From positions 285,194 through 349,193 of the forward strand of contig NZ_VIRW01000002.1 of assembly GCF_009760905.1 (NCBI RefSeq): a stretch of DNA of 64,000 bases. Reading direction: 5' to 3'. How positions within the stretch are numbered: position 1 is the first letter of the stretch; the number at the start of each line of letters is the position of its first letter. Origin of the DNA: Chitinibacter sp. GC72 (GTDB taxonomy: Bacteria; Pseudomonadota; Gammaproteobacteria; Burkholderiales; Chitinibacteraceae). The notes under the pieces are model-generated. The model worked only from the letters and a program-made list of their open reading frames with translations, searched no databases and had not been told where the DNA came from. The translations under genes and the position numbers were made by a program. Shown here one piece after another: positions 1-8,455 of the stretch.

Positions 1-293
1 GTCGAGCCGTAATGTGCGGCAATGCTGGCCGCATCGACCTGACTAAGCCGGATGCGCAGCAAAGGGTATAAAAGCAGTGGGATAATGGCGCCCATTAGCA
101 ACACCAGCATCGCCTGCGGCAACACATCCATAATCGGTTGCTTGGCCAGCGCCAGACCGCCCTTAATACCAATGGCCAACAGCAAAAATACCGATAGCGT
201 GTCGTATAGCGCACTGGGCAACTTCAGATCGGATTTGGCCAGTCCGGCAGCCAGCCCCAGCAGAAAAAACAGCACAACGGGATCGATTTGCAT
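1..293 (-). CDS. sbtA: SbtA-type sodium-dependent bicarbonate permease (N-terminal part, runs off the window)
   Basis: Only the first 97 codons are present; the gene leaves the window on the left. The visible protein is very hydrophobic, with segments at about residues 5-18, 33-50 and 62-82, and includes LGLAAGLAKSDLKLP near the start and AASIAAHYGS at the edge. Both match the proteobacterial SbtA (DUF897) family of inner-membrane permeases that take up bicarbonate with sodium. The ATG at 293 is used. A GTG at 308 is in frame and possible, and neither has a clear ribosome binding site. The family call is by eye, from a third of the protein. Confidence 0.72.
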   Translation of the reverse strand, partial: MQIDPVVLFFLLGLAAGLAKSDLKLPSALYDTLSVFLLLAIGIKGGLALAKQPIMDVLPQAMLVLLMGAIIPLLLYPLLRIRLSQVDAASIAAHYGS

Positions 294-463
294 GTAGAAA
301 TGTTTCACGTTTATTGGAGTAATAGCGCAACTTTACTACATGGCGCCGAGTAAAAAAACTCATAAAAACAATGAGGACATTCAAGATGGCGTGTTGCTGA
401 CAGGCAGATTTCATTGGCAGCAGAGAAAATCGATAGACGCAACTGAGAGTAGTACTCCAAGAT

Positions 464-504
464 GCAAAAAAAACAATGGGTATTGCCTTCAAAGGCAATA
501 CCCA
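464..504 (-). terminator. Rho-independent terminator of the TPR gene
   Basis: An 11-bp perfect stem (TGGGTATTGCC at 477-487 with its complement at 494-504) has a 6-nt loop. Read on the minus strand it is followed by eight T (the A-run at 466-473). It lies 54 bp past the stop of the TPR gene. The same stem word recurs elsewhere in the window. Confidence 0.8.
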
Positions 505-557
505 ATTAATTTTTCTGCGCATACCCAGACGAATAGCATATCAATACTGCAAAAAAT

Positions 558-1625
558 CTAGGCCGTGCTATTTTCCAGCTCGTGAACGCGCAATTGCAAT
601 GATTGGCGCTTGAAGCTGGCCAGTCGGTGGTTCATAACATGATTTACCAGCCCGTCGGACAAATCGAAGTGCTTGCTCCAGTGCTGGAACTCCAGATCGG
701 TTTGCCCAAGTGAATTATGGCAACGAGCCAGCAATTCGTGCGATTGCATCATCAGATAAGGATTAGGTAATGAGCTGGAAACATCCAGCGCCTGATTGAG
801 AAAATACAAAGCCTGATGTGGCCGTCGGGCGTCCAGATTGATTTCGCCAAGGCCAATCATGGTGACCGCCTTGCCCCAGTTATTGCTGCTATGGGCGTTC
901 AGCACCAGCGCACGTTTCAGCTGATCACTAGCCGCGTCAATTTTGCCTTCGGCCCGGAACAAATAAGCGCGGTAGTAGTAAATTTCTGGCTCGTACTCAC
1001 AAAACGGGATCCCTAGCACCAATTCCTGTGCCTGATCAATGTATTGATGAGACAACAGATTCTGCCGTCGATGATAGGCATAGGCCGCCAGATTAATCAG
1101 CAAACATACCTTCACTTCCACCGGCACCTGCTTGACCAGCTGCATTTCATGCTGAGCCTTGTGCGTGTACTCAAGGCAGGACTGGTGGTCTTCAAAAATC
1201 CAGAACAGTTTGCCAATACCAATATAGGCTTGCGCCCTTGCTTGCGCCCAATCACGGTCAATGCCCACTTCCAACAGTTGCAACCAGTAATCCATTGCCG
1301 CGTCGTACTGGCTCATGCCGTACAGAATATCGGCGTAGCAGTTCAGCGCCTCCAGCCAGATAGGCTCTTGCTGATGCGCTTGCGCCAGCGTAATGGTGTG
1401 CAAGGCGGTGCCTTCAATAACATCAATCGGGGTGGATGCTTCGGCGCGGTAGGCCAGCAACTTGATCAGTGCGGCTTCGGCTTCAAAAGTGCCATAGCCG
1501 AGGATATTGGCCCGTTCGGCGGATTGGTCGGCTAGGCGAATGGCTTCAAACGGATTTGAGTGGATGAGGGTTTTGGCAATATCAAGGGTCTGGCTGATTT
1601 GCTCGCGTAGATTATATTGGCCCAT
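558..1625 (-). CDS. TPR-like helical repeat protein of unknown function
   Basis: This is a 355-residue soluble protein built almost entirely of paired helices with TPR-like spacing (for example ALNCYADILYGMSQYDAAMDYW and AYIGIGKLFW). It has no signal peptide, membrane segment or catalytic motif. The layout resembles the N-terminal TPR part of some proteobacterial diguanylate cyclases, but there is no GGDEF domain and the protein ends cleanly. A protein-protein interaction role is an inference. The start at 1625 is chosen because GGAG lies 7 nt before its ATG; a GTG at 1652 would add 9 residues. The gene stands alone and ends at a strong terminator. Confidence 0.75.
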   Translation of the reverse strand: MGQYNLREQISQTLDIAKTLIHSNPFEAIRLADQSAERANILGYGTFEAEAALIKLLAYRAEASTPIDVIEGTALHTITLAQAHQQEPIWLEALNCYADILYGMSQYDAAMDYWLQLLEVGIDRDWAQARAQAYIGIGKLFWIFEDHQSCLEYTHKAQHEMQLVKQVPVEVKVCLLINLAAYAYHRRQNLLSHQYIDQAQELVLGIPFCEYEPEIYYYRAYLFRAEGKIDAASDQLKRALVLNAHSSNNWGKAVTMIGLGEINLDARRPHQALYFLNQALDVSSSLPNPYLMMQSHELLARCHNSLGQTDLEFQHWSKHFDLSDGLVNHVMNHRLASFKRQSLQLRVHELENSTA

Positions 1626-1726
1626 GGTCTTACTCCATCTGACTTGCTTCACGCCGCCCTGTGGGCTGGTCGTGTTTGCGCCGCAAGTACATCTATATAT
1701 TATTATGTGCTTAATTATAGAGGAAT

Positions 1727-1752
1727 AAAAAAGCGGGCATAAGCCCGCTTAT
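1727..1752 (-). terminator. Terminator of the ferredoxin gene
   Basis: The stem is AGCGGGC/GCCCGCT around a short ATAA loop. On the minus strand it is followed by TTTTTTATT. It sits about 25 bp past the ferredoxin stop codon. Confidence 0.8.
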
Positions 1753-1776
1753 CAGCCTGAAGATGACTGTAATAAT

Positions 1777-2040
<264 letters not shown>

Positions 2041-2104
2041 TTAACAAAACAATCGAGTAACTAGATATACAGAATTGTCCCACTTTCACGCGGCAACGAC
2101 AACC

Positions 2105-2689
2105 TTACTCTGCAATCTGGCCGCTTATTTTTTGATCATCGACCGATGCGCGGCAGATCAGCGCATATTTCACCGTCCCGGCCTTGCCCTCGCGCAGGAT
2201 CTCCCAGCCGGTCAGATCCGGCCATTCGGCACATTCTATATACACCCGCGCATCGTCGGCCAGAAACGGCACGACCAGCGGCAGGACCTTCTCCAGCAAT
2301 GGCGTGGCAAAGGGCGGATCGAGCAAAACCAGATCAAATGGCTGGCTATTGCGCGCCAGAAAACGCTCAGCGTCGCTCAAAATCACGTCAACATGATGGG
2401 CACCGAGTAGCTGAGCATTGGCTTTAAGTGCCGCGTGCACCGGTTTAGCCATTTCCACCATCACGACTTTTTTCGCATTGCGGCTAGCCGCCTCAAAACC
2501 TAGGCCACCACTACCGGCAAATAGATCCAGACACACCTGCCCGGTCAGGTCCTGCCCCAGCCAGTTAAACACCGTTTCGCGCACGCGGTCGGGCGTTGGG
2601 CGCAGCGCCAGCGAATCAGGAAATTTCAAAAGTCGGCGTTTATATTGACCCCCAATAATACGCACCTGATTTTTATGCTGTGCAGACAC
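2105..2689 (-). CDS. rsmD: 16S rRNA (guanine-966 N2)-methyltransferase RsmD
   Basis: RsmD methylates G966 of 16S rRNA using S-adenosylmethionine. The 194-residue protein carries the family signature RPTPDRVRETVFNWL (about residues 30-44), the SAM-binding loop DLFAGSGGLG (55-64) and the catalytic motif DPPF (124-127). The GTG start at 2689 has GGAG 5 nt upstream; an in-frame ATG at 2719 is the alternative. The gene is divergent from ftsY, 65 bp apart, the usual rsmD/ftsY arrangement in proteobacteria. Confidence 0.93.
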   Translation of the reverse strand: MSAQHKNQVRIIGGQYKRRLLKFPDSLALRPTPDRVRETVFNWLGQDLTGQVCLDLFAGSGGLGFEAASRNAKKVVMVEMAKPVHAALKANAQLLGAHHVDVILSDAERFLARNSQPFDLVLLDPPFATPLLEKVLPLVVPFLADDARVYIECAEWPDLTGWEILREGKAGTVKYALICRASVDDQKISGQIAE

Positions 2690-2754
2690 GGTTGCTCCGG
2701 TAAAATCCTGTGAATTCATTATTTTCCGCGATTTGTAGCCCGAGCGCCAAACCC

Positions 2755-3993
2755 ATGTTTAGTTTTTTCAAAAAAAAGAAGCCCGCTGACACCGTCGCGG
2801 AGCAAGATTTAGCGCCTGCGCAAGTCACACCCACAGCGCAGACCGCGCCAGCAGAACACGTCGCGCAAGCCACGGAGGCCGGCGCCGCCACTGTTCCCGC
2901 AGCGCCCGCCGTGCCAAGCACGCAGCAAGCCCCGGCGCAAACCGCTGCAGCCGAACACAGCGCCACTGCCGTGACAACACCAGAGGTATTGCCCGCTACG
3001 CCAGAGCCAGCAAAGCCTGCAGAGCAATACATCGAGACTGATCCAGCCAAACTGGGCAACACCGATCAGCCGCAAGAGCGCCCCAAGCTCTCATGGGCCG
3101 ACCGGCTGAAAATGGGTCTGGCCAAAACCCGCGATAAATTGGGAAAAAGTCTGGCCAGCGTATTTGGCGGCGGCAAGATTGACGACGATTTGTACGACGA
3201 GCTGGAAACCGTGCTGCTCACCGCCGATATGGGCGTTGATGCGACACAACATTTATTGAAAGACGTCCGCGAGCGCGTGTCCCTCAAAGGTTTGAAAGAC
3301 CCGAACGAGCTCAAAGGCGCATTGAAAGACAGCCTGGTCGAGCTGATCCAGCCACTGCAAATTCCGCTCAATGTCGAAGGCCATAAGCCGTTTATTTTGA
3401 TGGTAGCCGGCGTCAATGGCGCAGGTAAAACCACGTCGATTGGCAAGCTGGCCAAATATTTCCAAAGCCAGGGCAAGAGCGTCTTGCTCGCGGCGGGCGA
3501 TACTTTCCGTGCCGCAGCGCGCGAGCAGCTGGTGGTCTGGGGCGAGCGCAATGGCGTACACGTGATTGCGCAGGAATCGGGCGATGCGGCAGCGGTGGCG
3601 TTTGACGCGGTGAATGCGGCCAAAGCGCGCGGCATTGATGTGGTGATCGTCGATACCGCCGGTCGCCTGCCAACGCAATTGCATTTGATGGAAGAAATCA
3701 AAAAAGTAAAACGCGTGGTGCAAAAAGCCGACCCGACTGGCCCGCACGAAATCATGCTGGTGCTCGACGCCAACACTGGCCAGAATGCACTCTCGCAAAC
3801 CAAATCGTTTGACGACGCGCTGGGCTTGACCGGCCTGGTGCTGACCAAGCTCGATGGCACCGCCAAAGGCGGCGTGATCGCGGCGATTGCCAAAAATCGC
3901 CCGGTGCCACTGCGCTTTATCGGCGTGGGCGAAACCATCGACGATCTGCGCCCCTTTGTCGCCAAAGATTATATTGACGCGCTATTTGAATAA
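2755..3993 (+). CDS. ftsY: Signal recognition particle receptor FtsY
   Basis: FtsY is the membrane-associated GTPase that receives SRP-bound ribosomes for co-translational membrane insertion. The 412-residue protein starts MFSFFKKKK, followed by an Ala/Pro/Thr-rich, low-complexity A domain to about residue 105 and then the NG domain. GTPase motifs visible are GVNGAGKTTSIGKLA, DTFRAAAREQL, DTAGRLP, TKLDGTAKGG and the closing GVGETIDDLRPF. An ATG at 2710 is in frame but would add a 15-residue extension that does not look like FtsY. The gene is followed by a repeat-bearing gap and then ftsEX. Confidence 0.96.
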   Translation: MFSFFKKKKPADTVAEQDLAPAQVTPTAQTAPAEHVAQATEAGAATVPAAPAVPSTQQAPAQTAAAEHSATAVTTPEVLPATPEPAKPAEQYIETDPAKLGNTDQPQERPKLSWADRLKMGLAKTRDKLGKSLASVFGGGKIDDDLYDELETVLLTADMGVDATQHLLKDVRERVSLKGLKDPNELKGALKDSLVELIQPLQIPLNVEGHKPFILMVAGVNGAGKTTSIGKLAKYFQSQGKSVLLAAGDTFRAAAREQLVVWGERNGVHVIAQESGDAAAVAFDAVNAAKARGIDVVIVDTAGRLPTQLHLMEEIKKVKRVVQKADPTGPHEIMLVLDANTGQNALSQTKSFDDALGLTGLVLTKLDGTAKGGVIAAIAKNRPVPLRFIGVGETIDDLRPFVAKDYIDALFE

Positions 3994-4032
3994 ACCCGGT
4001 TTGGGCTTGCCTCCTGCGCAAGTTTAAATCAT

Positions 4033-4083
4033 GGGGTATCGCCCTGTAGGCAACAGCCAAATTAACTCGCATGGCAATACCCC
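4033..4083. repeat. Imperfect inverted copy of the GGGTATTGCC word
   Basis: GGGGTATCGCC at 4033-4043 faces GGCAATACCCC at 4073-4083, with one mismatch. This is the same word that forms the terminator stem at 477-504 and occurs singly at 52217 and 53276. It may end ftsY transcription, but there is no T-run. Confidence 0.4.
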
Positions 4084-4120
4084 TAAGGCAATATTCAGCT
4101 GCCGTGTTGACAACAAGAAT

Positions 4121-4160
4121 CGTAGGGTGGGTTAGCCCCTCAGGGCGTAACCCATCCGCG
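4121..4160. repeat. REP-like palindrome (GTAGGGTGGGTTAGC type)
   Basis: GTAGGGTGGGTTAGCCCC is followed at once by GGGCGTAACCCATCC, giving a short-loop hairpin. This type of word is a dispersed intergenic repeat in many gamma- and betaproteobacteria. One copy is seen, between ftsY and ftsE. Confidence 0.6.
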
Positions 4161-4228
4161 TGATCAACACAAGATCTGAACATGGCCAAAAAACCTACTC
4201 GACGCCAGCAAACTGCACAAGGACCGAC

Positions 4229-4882
4229 ATGATCCAGTTTCAGCAAGTCAGTAAAAGTTATCCCGGTGGTTTTGACGCCATCAAAAACTTGAGCTTTGAA
4301 ATCCCGACCGGCGAGCTGGTGTTTCTGGCCGGGCATTCGGGCGCAGGCAAATCGACTTTGCTCAAGCTGATTGCCGGCATCGAAAAGCCCAGCAGCGGTG
4401 CGGTGCTATTGAATGGGCAGAATCTGGCCCGCATGAGCCGTGGCTCGCTGCCGTTTGTGCGCCGCCATCTGGGGCTGATTTTTCAGGATCACAAAATCTT
4501 GTACGACCGCAGTGTGTTCGACAATGTGCGCCTGCCGCTTGATATTATCGGCTTTGATTATCAGGAAGGTCGCCGCCGCGTGCTGGCGGCGCTGGATAAA
4601 GTCGGTCTGGCGGGCAAGGAAAAACTCAATCCGGTATCGCTATCCGGCGGCGAGCAGCAAAGGCTCTGCATCGCGCGCGCCGTCGTACACCGGCCATCAA
4701 TTTTGCTGGCCGATGAGCCAACGGCCAATCTGGATCGCGATTACGCGCACGATATTCTGGAATTATTCAAATCATTCCATCAGGTTGGCGTCACGCTGGT
4801 GATTTCGGCCCACGATGAATCGCTGATGGCCGATTATGGCCGCCGCATTTTGCGCCTCAAACACGGCCAATTTACCGCATAA
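4229..4882 (+). CDS. ftsE: Cell-division ABC transporter ATPase FtsE
   Basis: FtsE is the cytoplasmic ATPase partner of FtsX; together they control peptidoglycan amidases at the division septum. The 217-residue protein has Walker A GHSGAGKST, the Q-loop region GLIFQDHK, signature LSGGEQQR, Walker B ILLADEPTANLD and the switch histidine in ISAHDE. The ATG at 4229 is preceded by AAGGA. It is 12 bp upstream of ftsX. Length is normal for FtsE (about 220). Confidence 0.96.
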   Translation: MIQFQQVSKSYPGGFDAIKNLSFEIPTGELVFLAGHSGAGKSTLLKLIAGIEKPSSGAVLLNGQNLARMSRGSLPFVRRHLGLIFQDHKILYDRSVFDNVRLPLDIIGFDYQEGRRRVLAALDKVGLAGKEKLNPVSLSGGEQQRLCIARAVVHRPSILLADEPTANLDRDYAHDILELFKSFHQVGVTLVISAHDESLMADYGRRILRLKHGQFTA

Positions 4883-4894
4883 AAAGGGAACACG

Positions 4895-5797
4895 ATGAAA
4901 GCCTGGTTCCGCTCGCACACCCTCGCCTTCACCCGCTCGGTGGGAGGCTTGTTCCGCCAGCCAATTGGCAGCCTGCTCAATTTGCTGGTCATCGGCATTA
5001 CGGCCGCTTTCCCGCTCGCGCTGTGGCTGCTGGTCAGCAGCCTGGCGGGCATTAGCAAAAATATCTCGGTAGAACCGCAGCTGTCGGTGTTTATGGTGCC
5101 CAGTGCCGATCAGGCCCAAGTAGCGGCCCTGCAGCAAAAACTGGAAAACGATAATCGCCTGAAAGTCGTGCAATTTATTGCCAAGGATGAAGCGCTGAAA
5201 AAACTGCAAAGCAGCTTTGGCTCGGCCGATTTGCTGGCCGGCATCAGCGAAAACCCGCTGCCCGACGCTTTTGTACTGCAGGCCAAAGACCCCAACCCGC
5301 AGCTGCTGGCCACGCTGAAACAGGAGCTGGCCACGCAAGCTGGCGTTGAAGAAATCCAGCTCGACTCCGAATGGGCGCACCGGCTGGCACGCATTAGCGA
5401 ACTGGGGCAAAACCTGTTTGAAGTAGTACTGGTGATGCTGGGTGCGGCTCTGGTGCTGATTACTGGCAACGCCATCCGCATGCAGATTTTGACGCGCAAA
5501 GACGAAATCGAAGTGGCCAAGCTGATCGGCGCAACCGATGCCTTTATCCGCCGCCCGTTTATCCATAGCGCAATTGTGCAAGGCATCACGGGCGGGCTAT
5601 TTGCCGTTGGCATGGTGTGGGGCGCAATTGCTCACACCAATCCAGCCATCGAAGCACTGGCCAAATCCTATGGTCAGCAATTTGCCCTGCAAACACCGGA
5701 TGCGCTAACCATCCTCATCGTCTGCGCCACCATCGCCACGCTGTGCTTAGTCGGCGCGCTGATCGCGGTGTCACGGCATTTGCGGCAGTATCGCTAA
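4895..5797 (+). CDS. ftsX: Cell-division ABC transporter permease FtsX
   Basis: This 300-residue membrane partner of FtsE shows one N-terminal membrane segment (about 28-50, LLVIGITAAFPLALWLLVSS), a periplasmic domain of about 115 residues starting VEPQLSVFMVP, and three C-terminal segments from about residue 175. The topology is that of FtsX. It has AAGGG upstream of its ATG and forms an ftsEX operon. Confidence 0.95.
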   Translation: MKAWFRSHTLAFTRSVGGLFRQPIGSLLNLLVIGITAAFPLALWLLVSSLAGISKNISVEPQLSVFMVPSADQAQVAALQQKLENDNRLKVVQFIAKDEALKKLQSSFGSADLLAGISENPLPDAFVLQAKDPNPQLLATLKQELATQAGVEEIQLDSEWAHRLARISELGQNLFEVVLVMLGAALVLITGNAIRMQILTRKDEIEVAKLIGATDAFIRRPFIHSAIVQGITGGLFAVGMVWGAIAHTNPAIEALAKSYGQQFALQTPDALTILIVCATIATLCLVGALIAVSRHLRQYR

Positions 5798-5837
5798 CTG
5801 CGCGCCCAAACAACGCAGGAAAAATCAGGCGCACGCA

Positions 5838-6170
5838 ATGTTGAACAACATGGATTCAAATCAAACAGAGCAAAACATGCATATATTCCGCCTGGAGGCT
5901 TTCTCGGAGCACATTCATTCCGATTTTGATATTTTTTATGGGGATCACAGCGTAGGTGTATTGCAATTGATCAGCGCAACGCCAGCACCTGGAAGCACTG
6001 ATTCTCGGCATTTTTCATTGATTTTCAGCGGGCAGCCAACGCCCCACTTGCCACAACGTACCTACCATTTTGTTCACGCCATACTAGGCAGATTTGACTT
6101 GTTCATTGTACCAATCGGACCAGACCGGCAGACTGGGCAAATGTTATATGAAGCTATAATTAATCAATAA
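5838..6170 (+). CDS. DUF6916-like small protein
   Basis: This 110-residue soluble protein ends in a block (LPQRTYHFVHAILGRFDLFIVPIGPD then MLYEAIIN) that I recognise as the DUF6916 family pattern. That family is found beside tail-collar and large secreted proteins. Its function is unknown. There is no signal peptide. In-frame starts at 5838, 5850 and 5877 are all possible; the last removes a Gln/Asn-rich lead of 13 residues. It opens the accessory cluster and is followed 150 bp later by a Tat-exported paralogue. Confidence 0.6.
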   Translation: MLNNMDSNQTEQNMHIFRLEAFSEHIHSDFDIFYGDHSVGVLQLISATPAPGSTDSRHFSLIFSGQPTPHLPQRTYHFVHAILGRFDLFIVPIGPDRQTGQMLYEAIINQ

Positions 6171-6321
6171 GTTAGACTATTCCCTACTCTACAAATACAA
6201 CCTATACTGCCGGGCTAGGCGACATGCAAGATAGTCAGCCACCCCGCAATCTTGACTCAAGGCCACTTGTATTTTTCGTCAGGAATATTTTTAAATCGGG
6301 CTTAATTCGCAAGGAGTGATG

Positions 6322-6801
6322 ATGGCTGAAAAATCGGCAATGACGCGCAGAAATTTTTTGATCTGCGGAAGCGCCGCGACCTTAGCGGCAACTGGGCTGA
6401 CCGCTTCGCGGCAACCACTTCACTCTGTAAAAGCATTAGAAGTTGCACCAGCCATTTGTAGCAGTGATTTATCGCCTGCGACTGCAATCTGTCCGAGCAC
6501 AATCTCATTGAATGACTTTGCCTCTTTAAAAGGGCAGATTTTTACAGTATTTAATCAAGATAAAAGCGCGAAGCTACGACTTACTGATGCGCAATCATAC
6601 GCTCAGCCGGAATCTACTCAAGCAACACATGGGCGACGCGACCCTTTTAGTCTGTTGTTTGTGGCTGAAGAAGGTGAGCTCCTGCCTGATGCCATTTACA
6701 CAGTGCAGCACGCAGCAATCAAGCACCTTGATCTATTTCTGAATCCGGTTGGCGCTGCACAGAAATCATCTCAAACGTACTATCAGGCTGTATTTGGCTA
6801 A
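6322..6801 (+). CDS. DUF6916-like protein with Tat signal
   Basis: This 159-residue protein has the same C-terminal pattern as the gene before it (DPFSLLFVAEEGELLPDAIY, then LDLFLNPVG and YYQAVFG). In addition it carries a twin-arginine signal: TRRNFLICGSAATLAATGLTA at residues 8-28. It is therefore likely exported folded to the periplasm, which suggests the family works with secreted or surface partners. AAGGAG lies 5 nt before the ATG at 6322. Its function is unknown. Confidence 0.65.
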   Translation: MAEKSAMTRRNFLICGSAATLAATGLTASRQPLHSVKALEVAPAICSSDLSPATAICPSTISLNDFASLKGQIFTVFNQDKSAKLRLTDAQSYAQPESTQATHGRRDPFSLLFVAEEGELLPDAIYTVQHAAIKHLDLFLNPVGAAQKSSQTYYQAVFG

Positions 6802-6805
6802 TCCA

Positions 6806-7390
6806 ATGAATTTAGCAGTGAATCATCAGCTTCTAGGGCTGCGACCTATAAACAGTGACGACATGCCGGTTTTGCAGCAGATTTATGCTGCTAGCCGAGC
6901 CGCTGAAATGGACTTAGTCCCATTCTCGGAACCACAGAAGGCCGAGTTCCTGCGGATGCAATTCATGGCTCAGCATACCCATTATCAAACTTATTATCCA
7001 AGGGCGGATTTTTGCTGCATTGTGCAAGAAGAAACTGTGCTTGGCCGTTTATATATTGATCGCCACCCTAACGAAATCCGCATTATGGATATTTGCTTGC
7101 TGCCCGAATATTGTTACCAGCGCATTGGCAGTTATTTCATGAAACAGTTACTCGGAGAAGCGAGTCGAGCCAGAGCCAGATTGACTGCCCATGTCGAATT
7201 TGGCAATCCTGCCAGAGCCTGGTATGCCCGACTTGGTTTTCAAGAGATCGAAGAGCGTGGAGCATATATTTTCGTCGCTAGAGAACCTGATTTGCCCATT
7301 TCACAGCCGCCCTCAAATACAATCGGCGCTCAATCGCCGCTAACGGTTGCGAGTCAAACCAATCACCCTATGGAGAACACCGATGGCTGA
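6806..7390 (+). CDS. GNAT family N-acetyltransferase
   Basis: This 194-residue protein has the GNAT fold: a helix-rich acceptor-side N-terminus, a central VLGRLYIDRHPNEIRIMDICLLPEYCYQRIGSYF region in which the acetyl-CoA P-loop is QRIGSYF (Q/R-x-x-G), and the closing NPARAWYARLGFQEI. The substrate is unknown. It begins 4 nt after the DUF6916 stop and overlaps the first collar gene by 8 nt, so it is translationally tied to the cluster. No strong ribosome binding site is seen. An ATG at 6749, inside the upstream gene, is an alternative start. Confidence 0.75.
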   Translation: MNLAVNHQLLGLRPINSDDMPVLQQIYAASRAAEMDLVPFSEPQKAEFLRMQFMAQHTHYQTYYPRADFCCIVQEETVLGRLYIDRHPNEIRIMDICLLPEYCYQRIGSYFMKQLLGEASRARARLTAHVEFGNPARAWYARLGFQEIEERGAYIFVAREPDLPISQPPSNTIGAQSPLTVASQTNHPMENTDG

Positions 7391-7901
7391 ACCATTTTTG
7401 GCCGAAATACGGGTTTTCAGCTTTGTCTTTGCCCCTAAAGGCTGGGCGCTGTGCAATGGACAACTGCTGCCGATCAATCAGAACATGGGCTTGTTTTCAC
7501 TGCTGGGCACCACCTTCGGTGGCGACGGGCGCGTCAATTTTGCCCTGCCGGATTTTCGCGCTCGCACCCCCATCCATGTCGGCAATGGGCATACACTGGG
7601 CGAACGCGGCGGTGAGCAGGCTCACACGCTGTCAATCAGCGAGCTGCCGGAGCACACCCACCTAGTGAGAGCCGCGGATGCACCGGCCAACATGCTGAAT
7701 CCACATGGTGCCATTCCGGGCCAGGCCCCCAGCCCGCAATACTCCGACACCAGCCCTGGCAATGCACTGGAAACCTCGGTAGCGGGCCATCCATCAAGTA
7801 TCAGCACGATTGGCGGCACGCAGGCGCATCTGAATATGCAGCCCTTTCTGACGCTGAATTTCTGTATCGCCCTGCAGGGCATTTTCCCTTCACCCACCTG
7901 A
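7383..7901 (+). CDS. Tail-collar (MdpB-like) protein 1
   Basis: This 172-residue member of the phage tail collar / microcystin-dependent protein family has a conserved front part (FLAEIRVF, FAPKGWALCNGQLLPI, LLGTTFGGDGRVNFALPDF). Next is the EHTH motif at the ELPEHTHLV step, then a variable middle and a conserved end (MQPFLTLNFCIALQGIFPSPT). HxH motifs of this kind bind metal in phage short-tail-fibre tips. There is no phage gene nearby, so this is a domesticated or dedicated bacterial surface protein, not a prophage relic. It is first of three tandem paralogues, with GGAG before the ATG. Confidence 0.85.
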   Translation: MAEPFLAEIRVFSFVFAPKGWALCNGQLLPINQNMGLFSLLGTTFGGDGRVNFALPDFRARTPIHVGNGHTLGERGGEQAHTLSISELPEHTHLVRAADAPANMLNPHGAIPGQAPSPQYSDTSPGNALETSVAGHPSSISTIGGTQAHLNMQPFLTLNFCIALQGIFPSPT

Positions 7902-7910
7902 GGAAACAAC

Positions 7911-8444
7911 ATGGCTCAACCATATGTTGGCGAAATCCGCATCTTTGCCGGTAATTTTGCCCCGGCTGGGTGGATGTTCTGCGAAGGGCAACTGCTGCCA
8001 ATTTCAGAGAATGAAACCCTGTTTCAGCTGATCGGCACCACCTATGGCGGTGACGGGCAATCCACCTTTTCGCTGCCGGACCTGCGCGGGCGCATTCCCG
8101 TCCATCAGGGCAACGGTTTCATCCTGGCCGAAACGGGCGGTGTCGAGGAAGTCACGCTGACCGTGTCACAGATTCCGGCTCACAGCCACGTGCTGCATGG
8201 CAAACAGGCCACCGCGCAAGCCGCCACCGGCAATGCCACCCACCGCGCTCCCTTTGGCGCCCAGGGCGGCCATTTGCCGGCGAGCGGAGCCACCAAGGCC
8301 TACTCGTCGCAGCAACCGGCAGCGCAACTGAATGCCGCCACGCTGACAAGCAGTGGTGGCAGCCAGCCGCACAGCAATATGCAGCCCTATCTCTGCGTGA
8401 ACCACATCATTTCCCTGTACGGGATCTTCCCGTCTCCCACCTGA
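7911..8444 (+). CDS. Tail-collar (MdpB-like) protein 2
   Basis: This 177-residue paralogue of its two neighbours starts 9 nt after the first, with GAGGA upstream. It keeps the FAPAGWMFCEGQLLPI, GTTYGGDGQSTFSLPDLRGR and QIPAHSHVL blocks and ends NMQPYLCVNHIISLYGIFPSPT. The middle part is Ala/Thr/Gly-rich and differs completely from the neighbours. It has no signal peptide, as is usual for the family. The receptor or ligand is unknown. Confidence 0.85.
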   Translation: MAQPYVGEIRIFAGNFAPAGWMFCEGQLLPISENETLFQLIGTTYGGDGQSTFSLPDLRGRIPVHQGNGFILAETGGVEEVTLTVSQIPAHSHVLHGKQATAQAATGNATHRAPFGAQGGHLPASGATKAYSSQQPAAQLNAATLTSSGGSQPHSNMQPYLCVNHIISLYGIFPSPT

Positions 8445-8455
8445 GAACATCTATC

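Noticed and set aside
4772..5613. Long minus-strand frames opposite ftsX
   Set aside because: They are shadows of ftsX with no start signals and no recognisable protein.
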